Positions 14,477-21,415 of a DNA stretch of 28,496 bases are shown one piece after another (within the stretch, counting starts at the first letter, position 1; every line of letters starts with the position of its first letter). Under the pieces are notes generated by a model. The model had not been told where the DNA came from, did not search any database, and was given only the letters and a program-made list of their open reading frames with translations. A program made the position numbers and the translations under genes. The stretch comes from PCC-10605 sp964409355 (GTDB lineage: Bacteria; Cyanobacteriota; Cyanobacteriia; Cyanobacteriales; Cyanobacteriaceae): NCBI GenBank assembly GCA_964409355.1, contig CAYPDC010000047.1:1-28496 (forward strand). The letters are read 5' to 3'.

Positions 14477-15181
14477 ATGGACTTAGAAACTTTAGAAAAC
14501 AACCATCAAGAATGGTTACTCGATGATTTTGTGGAGGTAGCTAATCAGTTATTACCTTTATATCTTCCCCAGATGAAGGGTAATAGCAAAGTTAAAGAAG
14601 AAATTAACTCTCGTCTAGTGCGATCGTACACGAGTCAACGGTTGATGGATGAGCCGATTCGGCAAAATCGTTATGCTTTTTATAGCTATCGTCATCTTTT
14701 ACAATTATTGTTAGTCAAGCGTTTGTTAAGTGATGGTATCGGCACAACGGCAATTAATGATTTATTAACCTCGAAAACTAATCAGGAGTTAAAAAGTTTA
14801 TTAGTGGGAGGTATTTCAATTAGTATTACAACAGCCCATCCGATGTTAACCGAAACACAAAATTCTAGTAATTCCGCTTTGGATTTTCTCGCCAATTTAA
14901 AGGGGAAAAAAAATCAATCATCATCAACTTTAAGAAATAAAACTAAACAAGAAAATCAAATCCCATCGATCGAGAACAAAAATACCATGTCTGCGTTAGG
15001 TGAGACTTATAATCATCAAAACTCATTAGATAGGGGAGAAAGTTGGACTCGTATCAAGATTTTAGATGGTTTAGAGTTACATATCCGTGATGATTTTGTT
15101 TATCCCAATAGTATCAAAGAGCGAGAGTCTTTAATGGAACTTTTCAGCAATATTTTAACTAAATTCTTCAAAAAGAGGTAA
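14477..15181 (+). CDS. MerR-like winged-helix protein
   Basis: A 234-residue protein. The region from about residue 45 to 110 resembles the MerR winged helix-turn-helix: SYTSQRLMDEPIRQNRYAFY, then SYRHLLQLLLVKRLLSDGIG and AINDLLTSKTNQELKSLL. The MerR DNA-recognition helix is preceded by an unusual N-terminal stretch (1-45). The middle (about 125-190) is polar and low-complexity, and the C-terminal 40 residues (ILDGLELHIRDDFVYPNS) look folded. No metal-binding cysteines are present, so metal sensing is unlikely. It ends 2 bp before the VWA gene, so the two form an operon. It may regulate that operon or be a structural partner; this is inference. Confidence 0.7.
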   Translation: MDLETLENNHQEWLLDDFVEVANQLLPLYLPQMKGNSKVKEEINSRLVRSYTSQRLMDEPIRQNRYAFYSYRHLLQLLLVKRLLSDGIGTTAINDLLTSKTNQELKSLLVGGISISITTAHPMLTETQNSSNSALDFLANLKGKKNQSSSTLRNKTKQENQIPSIENKNTMSALGETYNHQNSLDRGESWTRIKILDGLELHIRDDFVYPNSIKERESLMELFSNILTKFFKKR

Positions 15182-15183
15182 TT

Positions 15184-16422
15184 ATGACTAATATCAAGCC
15201 CCAAGTGCAATTTATCTGTTTAAGGGATGCAATTTCATCGGATACCGTGACTAATCTCGATGTGATTGTGAGAATCACTGTACCAGAAATCAAAACTAAT
15301 AAACAACGCCCTCCTCTTAATTTAGGCTTGGTAATCGATCGATCTGGTTCAATGGGCGGTGATAAAATCAAGTATGCTCGTCAGGCGGCTATTTATGCAG
15401 TGCAACAATTATCGGAGTCGGACAGAATCAGTGTGACTATTTATGATGATACAGTGAAGGTGATTATTCCCTCTCAAATGGCGACTCAGAAACAGGGTAT
15501 GATCGATCGAATTAATGGCATCACTCCTCGCAATATGACGGCGTTGTATGATGGTTGGTTAGAAGGAGCGACTCAGGTGAGTAAATATCTGCAACCCGAA
15601 CATTTAAACCGTGTTATCTTGTTATCCGATGGGTTGGCGAATGTGGGGGAAACGAATCCTGATGTTATTGGTAATGATGTTAACGGGTTGAGTAAACGGG
15701 GTGTTAGCACGACTACTATGGGCATGGGTAATGATTTCAATGAGGATTTGATGCAGGGAATGGCGTTATCTGGGGATGGTAACTATTACTTTATCCAAAA
15801 TCCAGATCAGTTACCAAGTATCTTCAATGCTGAGTTACAGGGAATTATGGCAACCGTTGGGCAAAAAGTCAGTTTAGGCATTAACTCTTTCTCTCCTGTG
15901 GAATTGGTGGATGTGTTTAATGACTTAGAAAAAACCGAATACGAGCGCTATAAATTACCGAATCTCGTTGCCGGAAATCAAGTTGATGTGGTTTTGCGGT
16001 TAAAAATTCCTCCGATGTCAGAATCCGCTCCCCTTGTTAAATTCCGATTAGCCTATGATGATAATGAAACTCGATCGAGAAAAGTATCTAATCATCAGTT
16101 ACAGTTACCTGTAGTTAACTCCGCGCAGTTGAAGAATTATCCCTTTAATGAGGAGGTAAAAGCTAAAGTTGCTCAGTTAATGGCTTCACGGGCAAAAGAG
16201 GAGGCAGTAAGAAGCCTTGATAGGGGGGATATTGTGGGTACAAGGGAGCGTTTACAGGTGGCAAAAAAAGAAATGATGGCTTCTGGGGTGTGTTTTAATA
16301 TGATTGAGCCAGAAATGGCAGAAATGGATGATTTATTAGAGGATTTGGAAAAAGGTGAGCGTCAATCCATGCGGAAAAAAGCCCAATATCAAAGTTATAA
16401 TAAACGCCGTAGTCGTCCATAA
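15184..16422 (+). CDS. von Willebrand factor A (VWA) domain protein
   Basis: A 412-residue protein with an N-terminal strand-rich segment (1-45) and a VWA domain (about 46-220). The metal-ion-dependent adhesion site is complete: DRSGSM at 52-57, the threonine in MTALYDGWLEG and the aspartate in LLSDGLANVGETN. The C-terminal half (about 225-330) forms a beta-sandwich-like region, followed by a charged helical tail (about 340-412). No signal peptide or membrane anchor is seen, so it is cytoplasmic. A Shine-Dalgarno AAAGAGG lies 5 bases before the ATG, inside the end of the MerR-like gene. Co-transcription suggests the two act together; no target is known from sequence. Its last codons are duplicated at 25851-25880. 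Confidence 0.9.
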   Translation: MTNIKPQVQFICLRDAISSDTVTNLDVIVRITVPEIKTNKQRPPLNLGLVIDRSGSMGGDKIKYARQAAIYAVQQLSESDRISVTIYDDTVKVIIPSQMATQKQGMIDRINGITPRNMTALYDGWLEGATQVSKYLQPEHLNRVILLSDGLANVGETNPDVIGNDVNGLSKRGVSTTTMGMGNDFNEDLMQGMALSGDGNYYFIQNPDQLPSIFNAELQGIMATVGQKVSLGINSFSPVELVDVFNDLEKTEYERYKLPNLVAGNQVDVVLRLKIPPMSESAPLVKFRLAYDDNETRSRKVSNHQLQLPVVNSAQLKNYPFNEEVKAKVAQLMASRAKEEAVRSLDRGDIVGTRERLQVAKKEMMASGVCFNMIEPEMAEMDDLLEDLEKGERQSMRKKAQYQSYNKRRSRP

Positions 16423-16445
16423 GAGTTCATAAAGTTCGATCGTAG
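16391..16445. repeat. Direct repeat of the VWA gene 3' end, copy 1
   Basis: Bases 16391-16420 (the end of the VWA frame) and 16431-16445 recur at 25851-25895. The match is 29 of 30, then a 10-bp gap (AAGAGTTCAT is missing in copy 2), then 15 of 15. Both copies have the same orientation and lie 9.46 kb apart. Confidence 0.9.
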
Positions 16446-16466
16446 GGGCTTAATACTATTAAGCCC
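16446..16466. repeat. GGGCTTAAT hairpin, copy 1
   Basis: GGGCTTAAT-ACT-ATTAAGCCC forms a 9-bp stem with a 3-base loop. Downstream of the VWA stop it may act as a terminator. The hairpin with several flanking bases recurs at 26746-26766. Confidence 0.85.
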
Positions 16467-16490
16467 ATGTCATTTTAGCACTTCAGCAAT

Positions 16491-16550
16491 AAAAAATATT
16501 AAGGACATAGTGCATAAATTATCAAAGTGAATAGGATAAATAACAATAAA
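16491..16550 (+). repeat. Cassette leader repeat, copy a
   Basis: AAAAAATATTAAGGACATAG, then TGCATAAATT and AATAGGATAAATAA. This sits immediately upstream of xisH. Related copies are at 17307, 18177, 25818 and 27044. It is AT-rich with no clear hairpin and could be a promoter or leader region carried with each gene. Confidence 0.75.
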
Positions 16551-16570
16551 AAAAATTTTAAATATTGATT

Positions 16571-16984
16571 ATGGCTAGAGATATTTTTCATGATTTAGTG
16601 AGAGTTGGCTTAGAAAAAGAGGGGTGGATTATCACAGATGATCCTTATACAATGAATTTAGCTAGAAAAAAATTTCAAATTGATTTAGCGGCTGAAAAAA
16701 TAATTGCTGCTGAAAAAAATAATCAGAAAATAGCCATAGAAATCAAGAGTTTTCTTAATCCTTCGGGAGTGACAGATTTTTATAATGCTTTGGGGCAATT
16801 TTTAAGCTATAGACTTGTTTTAAGACAAATTGAACCTGAAAGAACATTATATTTAGCAATACCTCTTGATACTTATGAAGAACTTTTTAAAACAGATTTT
16901 GTTCAATTAGCTATGAATGAATATCAATTAAAATTAATTATTTATAATTCTCAAAACGGAGGTTTAACAGAATGGATCAACTAA
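16571..16984 (+). CDS. xisH: XisH family protein
   Basis: A 137-residue protein of the XisH family, named for a factor that controls excision of the fdxN element in Anabaena. It has a predicted PD-(D/E)XK nuclease-like fold: KKFQID (D38), then IAIEIKS (E57, K59), followed by the conserved FLNPSGVTDFYNALGQFLSY and RTLYLAIPLDTYEELF. The start at the ATG 16571 gives MARDIFHDLVRVGLEKEGW, the usual N-terminus; an in-frame TTG at 16565 is less likely. It overlaps xisI by 13 bp. Such pairs are widespread in cyanobacteria with no fdxN element nearby, and their true function is unclear. A nuclease role is inference from the visible residues. Confidence 0.9.
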   Translation: MARDIFHDLVRVGLEKEGWIITDDPYTMNLARKKFQIDLAAEKIIAAEKNNQKIAIEIKSFLNPSGVTDFYNALGQFLSYRLVLRQIEPERTLYLAIPLDTYEELFKTDFVQLAMNEYQLKLIIYNSQNGGLTEWIN

Positions 16985-17307
16985 CTTTTTATCGTCAGTC
17001 TATTCAACAATTACTTTCCCAATATAATTCAATGGAAAAACAAGATGATCATTATGAATCTCAATTAATTTTTGATGAAATAAGGGATCATTATTTGTGG
17101 TTAGATATTGGTTGGGATGACTATAAAAGAATTTATTATACTGTTATTCATTTTGACATTAAAGACGGGAAAATTTGGCTACAACAAAATGCCACAGATT
17201 TGAATCCTGCTGAGGATTTGATTGAAATGGGGGTATCACGAAAAGATATAGTTTTAGGCTTACATCCTTCCTATAAACGTCCTTATACCAATTATGGAGT
17301 GGCATAA
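16972..17307 (+). CDS. xisI: XisI family protein
   Basis: A 111-residue partner of XisH. Family segments seen are YRQSIQQLLSQY at the start, DEIRDHYLWLDIGWDDYKRIY near residue 36, HFDIKDGKIWLQQN, and the C-terminal MGVSRKDIVLGLHPSYKRPYTNYGVA. The ATG overlaps the last 13 bases of xisH, so the two are translationally coupled and expected in equal amounts. The stop codon is followed at once by another copy of the leader repeat (17307). Confidence 0.92.
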   Translation: MDQLTFYRQSIQQLLSQYNSMEKQDDHYESQLIFDEIRDHYLWLDIGWDDYKRIYYTVIHFDIKDGKIWLQQNATDLNPAEDLIEMGVSRKDIVLGLHPSYKRPYTNYGVA

Positions 17308-17371
17308 AAAAATCTTAATAAATTGCATAAATTCCGAAAATTATTATGATAAATGAGTAGTAAGTACAAAA
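17307..17371 (+). repeat. Cassette leader repeat, copy b
   Basis: A more divergent copy: AAAAAATCTTAATAAATTGC, ATAAATTCC, then GATAAATGAGTAGTAAGTAC. It follows the xisI stop directly and precedes the gene at 17409. Confidence 0.6.
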
Positions 17372-17408
17372 CATTTAAACACCTGTAAAAATTAAAGGGG
17401 TAAAAACA

Positions 17409-18167
17409 ATGGGCGTATCTTGGCATTCTCACGCAGAAGTAATCAGTTTAGAGCCTGAAAAAATCAAACAATTAATCGAAGAAATCGATCGAGATGATGA
17501 TTATGATACTTCTTCTGTTAATGATTTAAGGATTGAGGATAACTCAGTTTTCTTCAACTCAGGAGGCTATGGTTGTTATGGTTATGACGAGGGAGTTGGA
17601 GATTTGCTATTTAAAATACTTTTAGAAAAGTACGAAGGTGCGATCGCTTGTTTTGAATATGTCCTACCCTGTCAAAGTCAGGATTATAATTTTGCCATCA
17701 CTTATATTCAATCAGAAACAGAACAATCAAGCCATTTTATCGGTTTCTCTATAAGAGACAACATTCTAGACAGTGACTATGATATGGACGATGAGAACCA
17801 TGAATATGATTTTTGGGGGGATTTGCAGGTGGACTTAAATGATTCCAGTACTAGGTTTACCCACAAAGAAGGCTATATCTGGGTAATAGATACCAATTGG
17901 CTAGAAAATGATCCATTGTTGGTATCCCTTAATTCAATTTATAAAAAATGGGGAAAGAATAAACGAAACATAATTACCCGTTCTTTAATAAGAAGTTGGT
18001 GGGATGATGATGCTATATCCGACGATGAATATGATTCCGCTATAGAAGAGTTTGAATTATATTGTGTAGAAGAATACTTAAAATATCACGCAAACCATAA
18101 ACTTGAAGACTATGGAAGCGAATTACCAAATAATTTTCCTCGCTTTAAGACGGGTAGTGGCTCTTAA
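17409..18167 (+). CDS. Acidic protein of unknown function
   Basis: A 252-residue protein that I do not recognise. A strong Shine-Dalgarno (AAAGGGG, 17394-17400) precedes the ATG. It is very acidic, with clusters such as DRDDDYDTSS, DSDYDMDDENHEYDFWGDL and WWDDDAISDDEYD, and has no signal peptide or membrane segment. An N-terminal block (about 1-120) reads like a small alpha/beta domain: GVSWHSHAEVISLEP, VFFNSGGYGCYGYDEG. The middle is strand-rich, with IWVIDTNWL. It stands alone in the same orientation as xisHI, with its own leader repeat. The acidity invites a DNA-mimic or immunity role, but nothing in the sequence proves either. Confidence 0.8.
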   Translation: MGVSWHSHAEVISLEPEKIKQLIEEIDRDDDYDTSSVNDLRIEDNSVFFNSGGYGCYGYDEGVGDLLFKILLEKYEGAIACFEYVLPCQSQDYNFAITYIQSETEQSSHFIGFSIRDNILDSDYDMDDENHEYDFWGDLQVDLNDSSTRFTHKEGYIWVIDTNWLENDPLLVSLNSIYKKWGKNKRNIITRSLIRSWWDDDAISDDEYDSAIEEFELYCVEEYLKYHANHKLEDYGSELPNNFPRFKTGSGS

Positions 18168-18176
18168 CAATACCCT

Positions 18177-18245
18177 AAAAAAATATTAAGGACAAACTGC
18201 ATAAATCTTCAACATTGACTGGATAAATAAGTAATAAGTAAAAAC
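18177..18245 (+). repeat. Cassette leader repeat, copy c
   Basis: AAAAAAATATTAAGGACAAA, CTGCATAAATCTTCAACATT, GACTGGATAAATAAG, then TAATAAGTAAAAAC. This is one of the two fullest copies. It begins 10 bp after the previous stop and ends 33 bp before the next ATG. Confidence 0.8.
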
Positions 18246-18278
18246 ATTAACATTTTGAATATTAATAGGTATAACACA

Positions 18279-18848
18279 ATGACTACAATTCAAGCAATGG
18301 CATTAGAAAAAGGTATTTATATTCCTCAACACTCTTTAGAAAAAGCCAATTTTGGGGATAACGTGCGAATTATCGTCAAGGAAGGAGAAATTCGTTTGTT
18401 ATCGATTTCTGGGAACATATATTGGCATAATATTGGTTTTAATGAGCAAAATTGGTGGCAATATCTGAAAACAAATCAAATTATTACCGCTAACTTTACT
18501 AATCAGGCTGGTGACGAGGGGGAAAAACTTTTAACTTCTTATCATCAAGCAGATACTATAATTGCTTATGCTAGTAGTTTTGGTGCGATCGGTTGGGGTA
18601 TGATCACAAAAAATTCTACCTATCAACTAATTTCAACTGATTCATCGGAAAACCTCAAAAATGGTCAACATTTGCATCGATTAAAGATTGAATGGCAATG
18701 TGTAGCGGACAAAATTGAAGATGCTATTAAGGCAGGAGATATTCTCAACAAATTTAATATACATCATCCCATTCCTACATCTGTTCGTATCACTGATAAT
18801 GAGAAAGCTGAATTACTAATTCAAGAGTTAGAAAACAAGTTTAATTAG
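18279..18848 (+). CDS. AbrB-like / possible PUA(EVE)-like protein
   Basis: The ATG at 18279 gives 189 residues (MTTIQAMALEKGIYIPQ). A TTG-initiated frame from 18255 would add eight residues and is less likely; AGGT lies 9 bp before the ATG. The first 45 residues (IQAMALEKGIYIP and DNVRIIVKEGEIRLLS) look like a SpoVT-AbrB or antitoxin N-terminal domain. The rest has the pattern GNIYWHNIG, NWWQYLKTNQIITANF, GDEGEKLLTSYHQADTIIAY and FGAIGWGMI, then HRLKIEW. This suggests an EVE/PUA-like domain of the type that reads modified bases. That fold call is a guess from aromatic and glycine positions. Two C5-methyltransferases nearby would make a modified-cytosine reader sensible, which is inference only. 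Confidence 0.6.
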   Translation: MTTIQAMALEKGIYIPQHSLEKANFGDNVRIIVKEGEIRLLSISGNIYWHNIGFNEQNWWQYLKTNQIITANFTNQAGDEGEKLLTSYHQADTIIAYASSFGAIGWGMITKNSTYQLISTDSSENLKNGQHLHRLKIEWQCVADKIEDAIKAGDILNKFNIHHPIPTSVRITDNEKAELLIQELENKFN

Positions 18849-18939
18849 ATTCAATCGGGAAATTAGGGGTACTCAACCCCTTCCCCTTTTTTAGCTGATA
18901 AAAACTTTATTAATTATCAAAATATCAAAGGAGACTAAA

Positions 18940-19836
18940 ATGACTCAGGAAATTTCAGTTAATCAACTTTTCAATGGTGAAATAGACTTAAACTCTCTCA
19001 GTGATGAGGAAGCCATTAAATTACATGAAGAAGTTGCGACTTATTTAATTGATAACGAATTTGAAATAAAGGGAGAAGCGATCGAATTTTCATTAGTAGA
19101 AGACTATTTAAAGCCTTTGTGGATAAGCTGTAATGGAGAATATACGAACTATTCTGATGTTGAATTTGGTTATGATTATCACATAGAAGATGCTATTCCT
19201 TATGCTTATCTTGCATCATTTGCAGATTACGACTCTCAGGGAGGAAATGGTAATTTTTTATCTCGTATTCTTAGCAGGAATTACACATTTCTAGCACAAG
19301 AGTTTGACTTTTTGAATAGAGTACTTTTAATCTTAGCAGACAAACTAAGCGTGTTTTTCTCAGGCTTAGAAATAATAGATGATCGTGAGATTGAAGGGGA
19401 AGTAGTTGCTTTAGTAGAGTATTTGATTAAAAATTATTTACCATTACACAATTTTCCAACGAATTTTGATATAAATGAGTTTTTCTATGATGTGTATAGA
19501 TGTATTGTTGAAACTGATTGGAGTTGTGAACCTCCATGCGTTTTATCAGATTTATTAAATTCTTATCGTGATGCTTTTGGAGATGAAAAATTTGAAGATT
19601 TTTTAGAACACTATATTGATACAGAGTCTAGCCTCTGTAGCCAAAATTTAACTGGTGTCAATTTCAGTGATATTAATTTAAGTGATGCAGATTTAAGTAA
19701 TGCAAATTTATCAGGTGCTAATTTGAGTAATGCTGATTTATCGGGTGCGGATTTAACCGATGCAGATTTAACTGATGCCAATTTAGAGGGAATTATTACT
19801 GATGAAAATACCAAAATAGAAATCCCTGAAGAATAG
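18940..19836 (+). CDS. Pentapeptide-repeat protein with unknown N-terminal domain
   Basis: A 298-residue protein. Residues 1-230 are an acidic, mostly helical domain that I do not recognise; it contains NFLSRILSRNYTFLAQEFDFLN and ETDWSCEPPC. Residues 236-285 are ten tandem pentapeptides of the A(D/N)LxX type, such as NFSDI, NLSDA, DLSNA, NLSGA and DLTDA. This is enough for about two and a half turns of a right-handed quadrilateral helix. Some pentapeptide proteins mimic DNA and protect gyrase, but this array is shorter than those. A perfect Shine-Dalgarno AAAGGAG (about 18928) is 6 bp from the ATG. It lies 91 bp after the AbrB-like gene with no leader repeat between, so it may share that transcript. 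Confidence 0.85.
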   Translation: MTQEISVNQLFNGEIDLNSLSDEEAIKLHEEVATYLIDNEFEIKGEAIEFSLVEDYLKPLWISCNGEYTNYSDVEFGYDYHIEDAIPYAYLASFADYDSQGGNGNFLSRILSRNYTFLAQEFDFLNRVLLILADKLSVFFSGLEIIDDREIEGEVVALVEYLIKNYLPLHNFPTNFDINEFFYDVYRCIVETDWSCEPPCVLSDLLNSYRDAFGDEKFEDFLEHYIDTESSLCSQNLTGVNFSDINLSDADLSNANLSGANLSNADLSGADLTDADLTDANLEGIITDENTKIEIPEE

Positions 19837-20081
19837 CATTTGTGGGGAGTAGCGATTTTGTGGGGGAGGTTCGATCGCGCAGTGCTGCTTTTTGCGATCG
19901 CATTTTGTGAAGGTGGAGGTGCGATCGCACTTTTTGTGGTAGGAGGTTCGATCGACTTTTATGGGGTGAGAGGTGCGATCGCGCAGCGCCGCTTTTAGCG
20001 ATCGACTTTTTGTAGAGGGAAGGATTCGATCGATTTTTTGGGGTAAGGTTCGATCACGAAGTGGCGCGATCGCGATCGTAC
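19837..20081. repeat. HIP1/CGATCG-rich array 1
   Basis: Nine CGATCG words lie between 19872 and 20078, several as full GCGATCGC octamers. They are separated by TTTTTGTGGGGGAGG-like spacers, giving an imperfect 25-50 bp periodicity. Two sub-units (near 19866 and 19970) share GAGG-GCGATCGCGCAG and a following GCTTTT-GCGATCG. No gene is present. Similar arrays at 22776 and 24775 flank the two methyltransferase copies. Confidence 0.85.
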
Positions 20082-20198
20082 ATTCAGGAAGCACAGACTG
20101 TTTATCTTAGCATCGTCAGTCTTTGGGAAATTGCTATTAAGATAAACATTGGTAAATTATCTCTAAAAAATATGTTCAAGATAAGATTTTTAACTTAA
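20082..20198 (+). pseudogene. Middle fragment of a PIN-domain (VapC-like) toxin
   Basis: An open frame without a start encodes QEAQTVYLSIVSLWEIAIKI then NIGKLSLKNMF and stops. The VSLWEIAIKINIGKL segment is the central signature of COG3744-type PIN toxins, containing the second catalytic acid, E. The N-terminal LDTH and C-terminal acidic motifs are missing here. The same missing ends are found at 21383-21415 and 23195-23341, where the middle is absent. Its 3' end overlaps the convergent PIN gene. Confidence 0.72.
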
Positions 20199-20595
20199 AA
20201 TCATTAGGATTTAGAATTTTAATACCTTGAAAAGAATCTAAAACTAGCAAGTCTAAATCACCAGTGATAATGAAATCTACTGGAATAGATAAACCAGCTT
20301 CCAAAACTATTTTATCCTTTAAATCTCTTAATTCTTTCACGTCTAATATTGACAGAGATTGGCATAATATAGTTCCAGATTTCACAGTATCTATCAAATC
20401 TTTTTCTGAATAGTTTAACTGTTTTAATCTTTTCTGTAATTTTGATTTTGTTAAAGTGTTTTCTAACTCTTGTAATAAAGAATTAGAGATATAAATACTT
20501 GCCAAATTATTTTCTGTTAAACTAATTATTTCACGAGGCACTCCTCCCCACAATAATCCAGAAATCCAAATATTTGTATCTAATAAAAGTTTCAT
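20176..20595 (-). CDS. PIN-domain toxin of a TA pair (COG1569 type)
   Basis: A 139-residue protein of the PIN family listed as putative toxin component (COG1569, TIGR00305). PIN toxins are Mg-dependent ribonucleases. Acidic residues are D6 in LLLDTNIWISGLLWGG, E43 in LLQELENTLTK, D94 in LRDLKDKIVLEAG, and D113 in ITGDLDLLVLD. The set is complete, so the toxin may be active. The ATG overlaps the stop of the antitoxin by one base (TAATG), giving tight coupling with antitoxin first. It converges on the PIN fragment at 20082-20198. Confidence 0.88.
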   Translation of the reverse strand: MKLLLDTNIWISGLLWGGVPREIISLTENNLASIYISNSLLQELENTLTKSKLQKRLKQLNYSEKDLIDTVKSGTILCQSLSILDVKELRDLKDKIVLEAGLSIPVDFIITGDLDLLVLDSFQGIKILNPNDFKLKILS

Positions 20596-20810
20596 TATTT
20601 AGTATTATTTTCTCTAACTTCTTTGACTAAAGAGACAATTTCTTCCATTGATAATTGTTCTTCATCTTCCCCTAATTCATCTATTTTTTGCCATAAATTA
20701 TTTAAAGTTTTTTGTGGTTTTGCTAACTGTTTAATATATTGATATAATTCTGCTAATTTATCTTCAGGAATGTTATCAATTTCTGCTTTAATTAAATCTA
20801 CGATCGACAT
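20595..20810 (-). CDS. Antitoxin partner of the PIN toxin
   Basis: A 71-residue acidic protein (MSIVDLIKAEIDNIPEDKLA) with a helical N-terminus and an LNNLWQKIDELGEDEEQLSMEEI tail likely to wrap the toxin. The ATG at 20810 is preferred over the upstream 20828 start. Its small size, position directly before the PIN gene and TAATG overlap mark it as the antitoxin. The DNA-binding family is not obvious. Confidence 0.75.
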   Translation of the reverse strand: MSIVDLIKAEIDNIPEDKLAELYQYIKQLAKPQKTLNNLWQKIDELGEDEEQLSMEEIVSLVKEVRENNTK

Positions 20811-20846
20811 AAAATACCTAGAAGTCAAGTTAATATATACATCAAA

Positions 20847-21296
20847 TTATAACAAAATCAAATCAGCAAATAAATTATTAATCTCCAAGACATTCTCAAC
20901 GATCAATTTTAACACATTAACCACCACACTATTTCCGAATTGTTTATAAGCAATATTTTTACTATTACTAATAATAAAATCATCGGGAAAACCCATAATT
21001 CTGGCACATTCTCTCGGTGCTAATTTTCGGATTTTACCATTAATTAAATAAATACCAGTTTTTGCACCAATACCGCCACCATAAGCCGATAAAGTGATAG
21101 GAGGAATCTCATTGTCGGGAATGATTGTTATATCTCCTTCGGGTAAAATACCATAGTTTTTTAAGTAAATTTCCTGACAATGTTTATCCCATTCAGACGC
21201 AAAAACACACTTAGCACCATAATAACTTAATGCTTGATGAAAACCGCCAATTCCTGCGAATAAATCAATAAATTTTATATTCTTTAAAACCTTCAT
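20847..21296 (-). pseudogene. C5-cytosine methyltransferase with catalytic segment deleted
   Basis: A 149-residue frame joins the first and last parts of a DNA (cytosine-5) methyltransferase. The N-terminus has motif I (KFIDLFAGIGGFHQAL) and SEWDKHCQEIYLKNYG. After GDITIIPDNEIP it jumps to ITLSAYGGGIGAKTGIYL and motif IX/X (KLAPRECARIMGFPDDF, AYKQFGNSVVVNVL). The PCQ loop with the catalytic cysteine, the ENV motif and the target recognition domain are missing. By comparison with 310-400 residue relatives, about 170-250 residues are gone, in frame. It cannot methylate DNA. Its upstream flank is a remnant of an antitoxin gene, so a native promoter is doubtful. Confidence 0.85.
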
Positions 21297-21302
21297 CGAA
21301 TT

Positions 21303-21386
21303 GGTATATTAAAAGGTACTTTTGTTTTACCATTAGCGGATGATTTCGATGAATCCTTAGAAGATTTTGAGGAGTATATGCCATGA
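21303..21386 (+). pseudogene. 3' remnant of DUF2281-type antitoxin (unit A)
   Basis: A 27-codon frame (GILKGTFVLPLADDFDESLE then DFEEYMP and stop) is nearly identical to the end of the intact antitoxin at 22968-23198. The upstream part is lost at the junction with the truncated methyltransferase. Confidence 0.88.
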
Positions 21387-21415
21387 AAGGCTTACTATTA
21401 GATACTCATTTCTAA
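21383..21415 (+). pseudogene. N-terminal scrap of a PIN toxin (unit A)
   Basis: Ten codons, MKGLLLDTHF and a stop, overlap the antitoxin remnant by ATGA as in a normal TA pair. LLLDTH is the start of a PIN domain with its first catalytic aspartate. The rest was removed by a deletion that fused it to the 3' end of the methyltransferase gene. Confidence 0.85.

Noticed and set aside
16491..18245. Integron attC sites for the leader repeats
   Set aside because: No imperfect palindrome with attC-type core boxes is visible and no integron integrase is in the window.
19850..20080. CRISPR array
   Set aside because: The units are imperfect HIP1-type blocks with irregular spacing and similar spacers; no cas genes are present.
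19611..20094. Two minus-strand frames across the pentapeptide end and the CGATCG array
   Set aside because: Their repetitive sequences (KSASVKSA, RDRTLPQ-like) are shadows of the repeats on the other strand.
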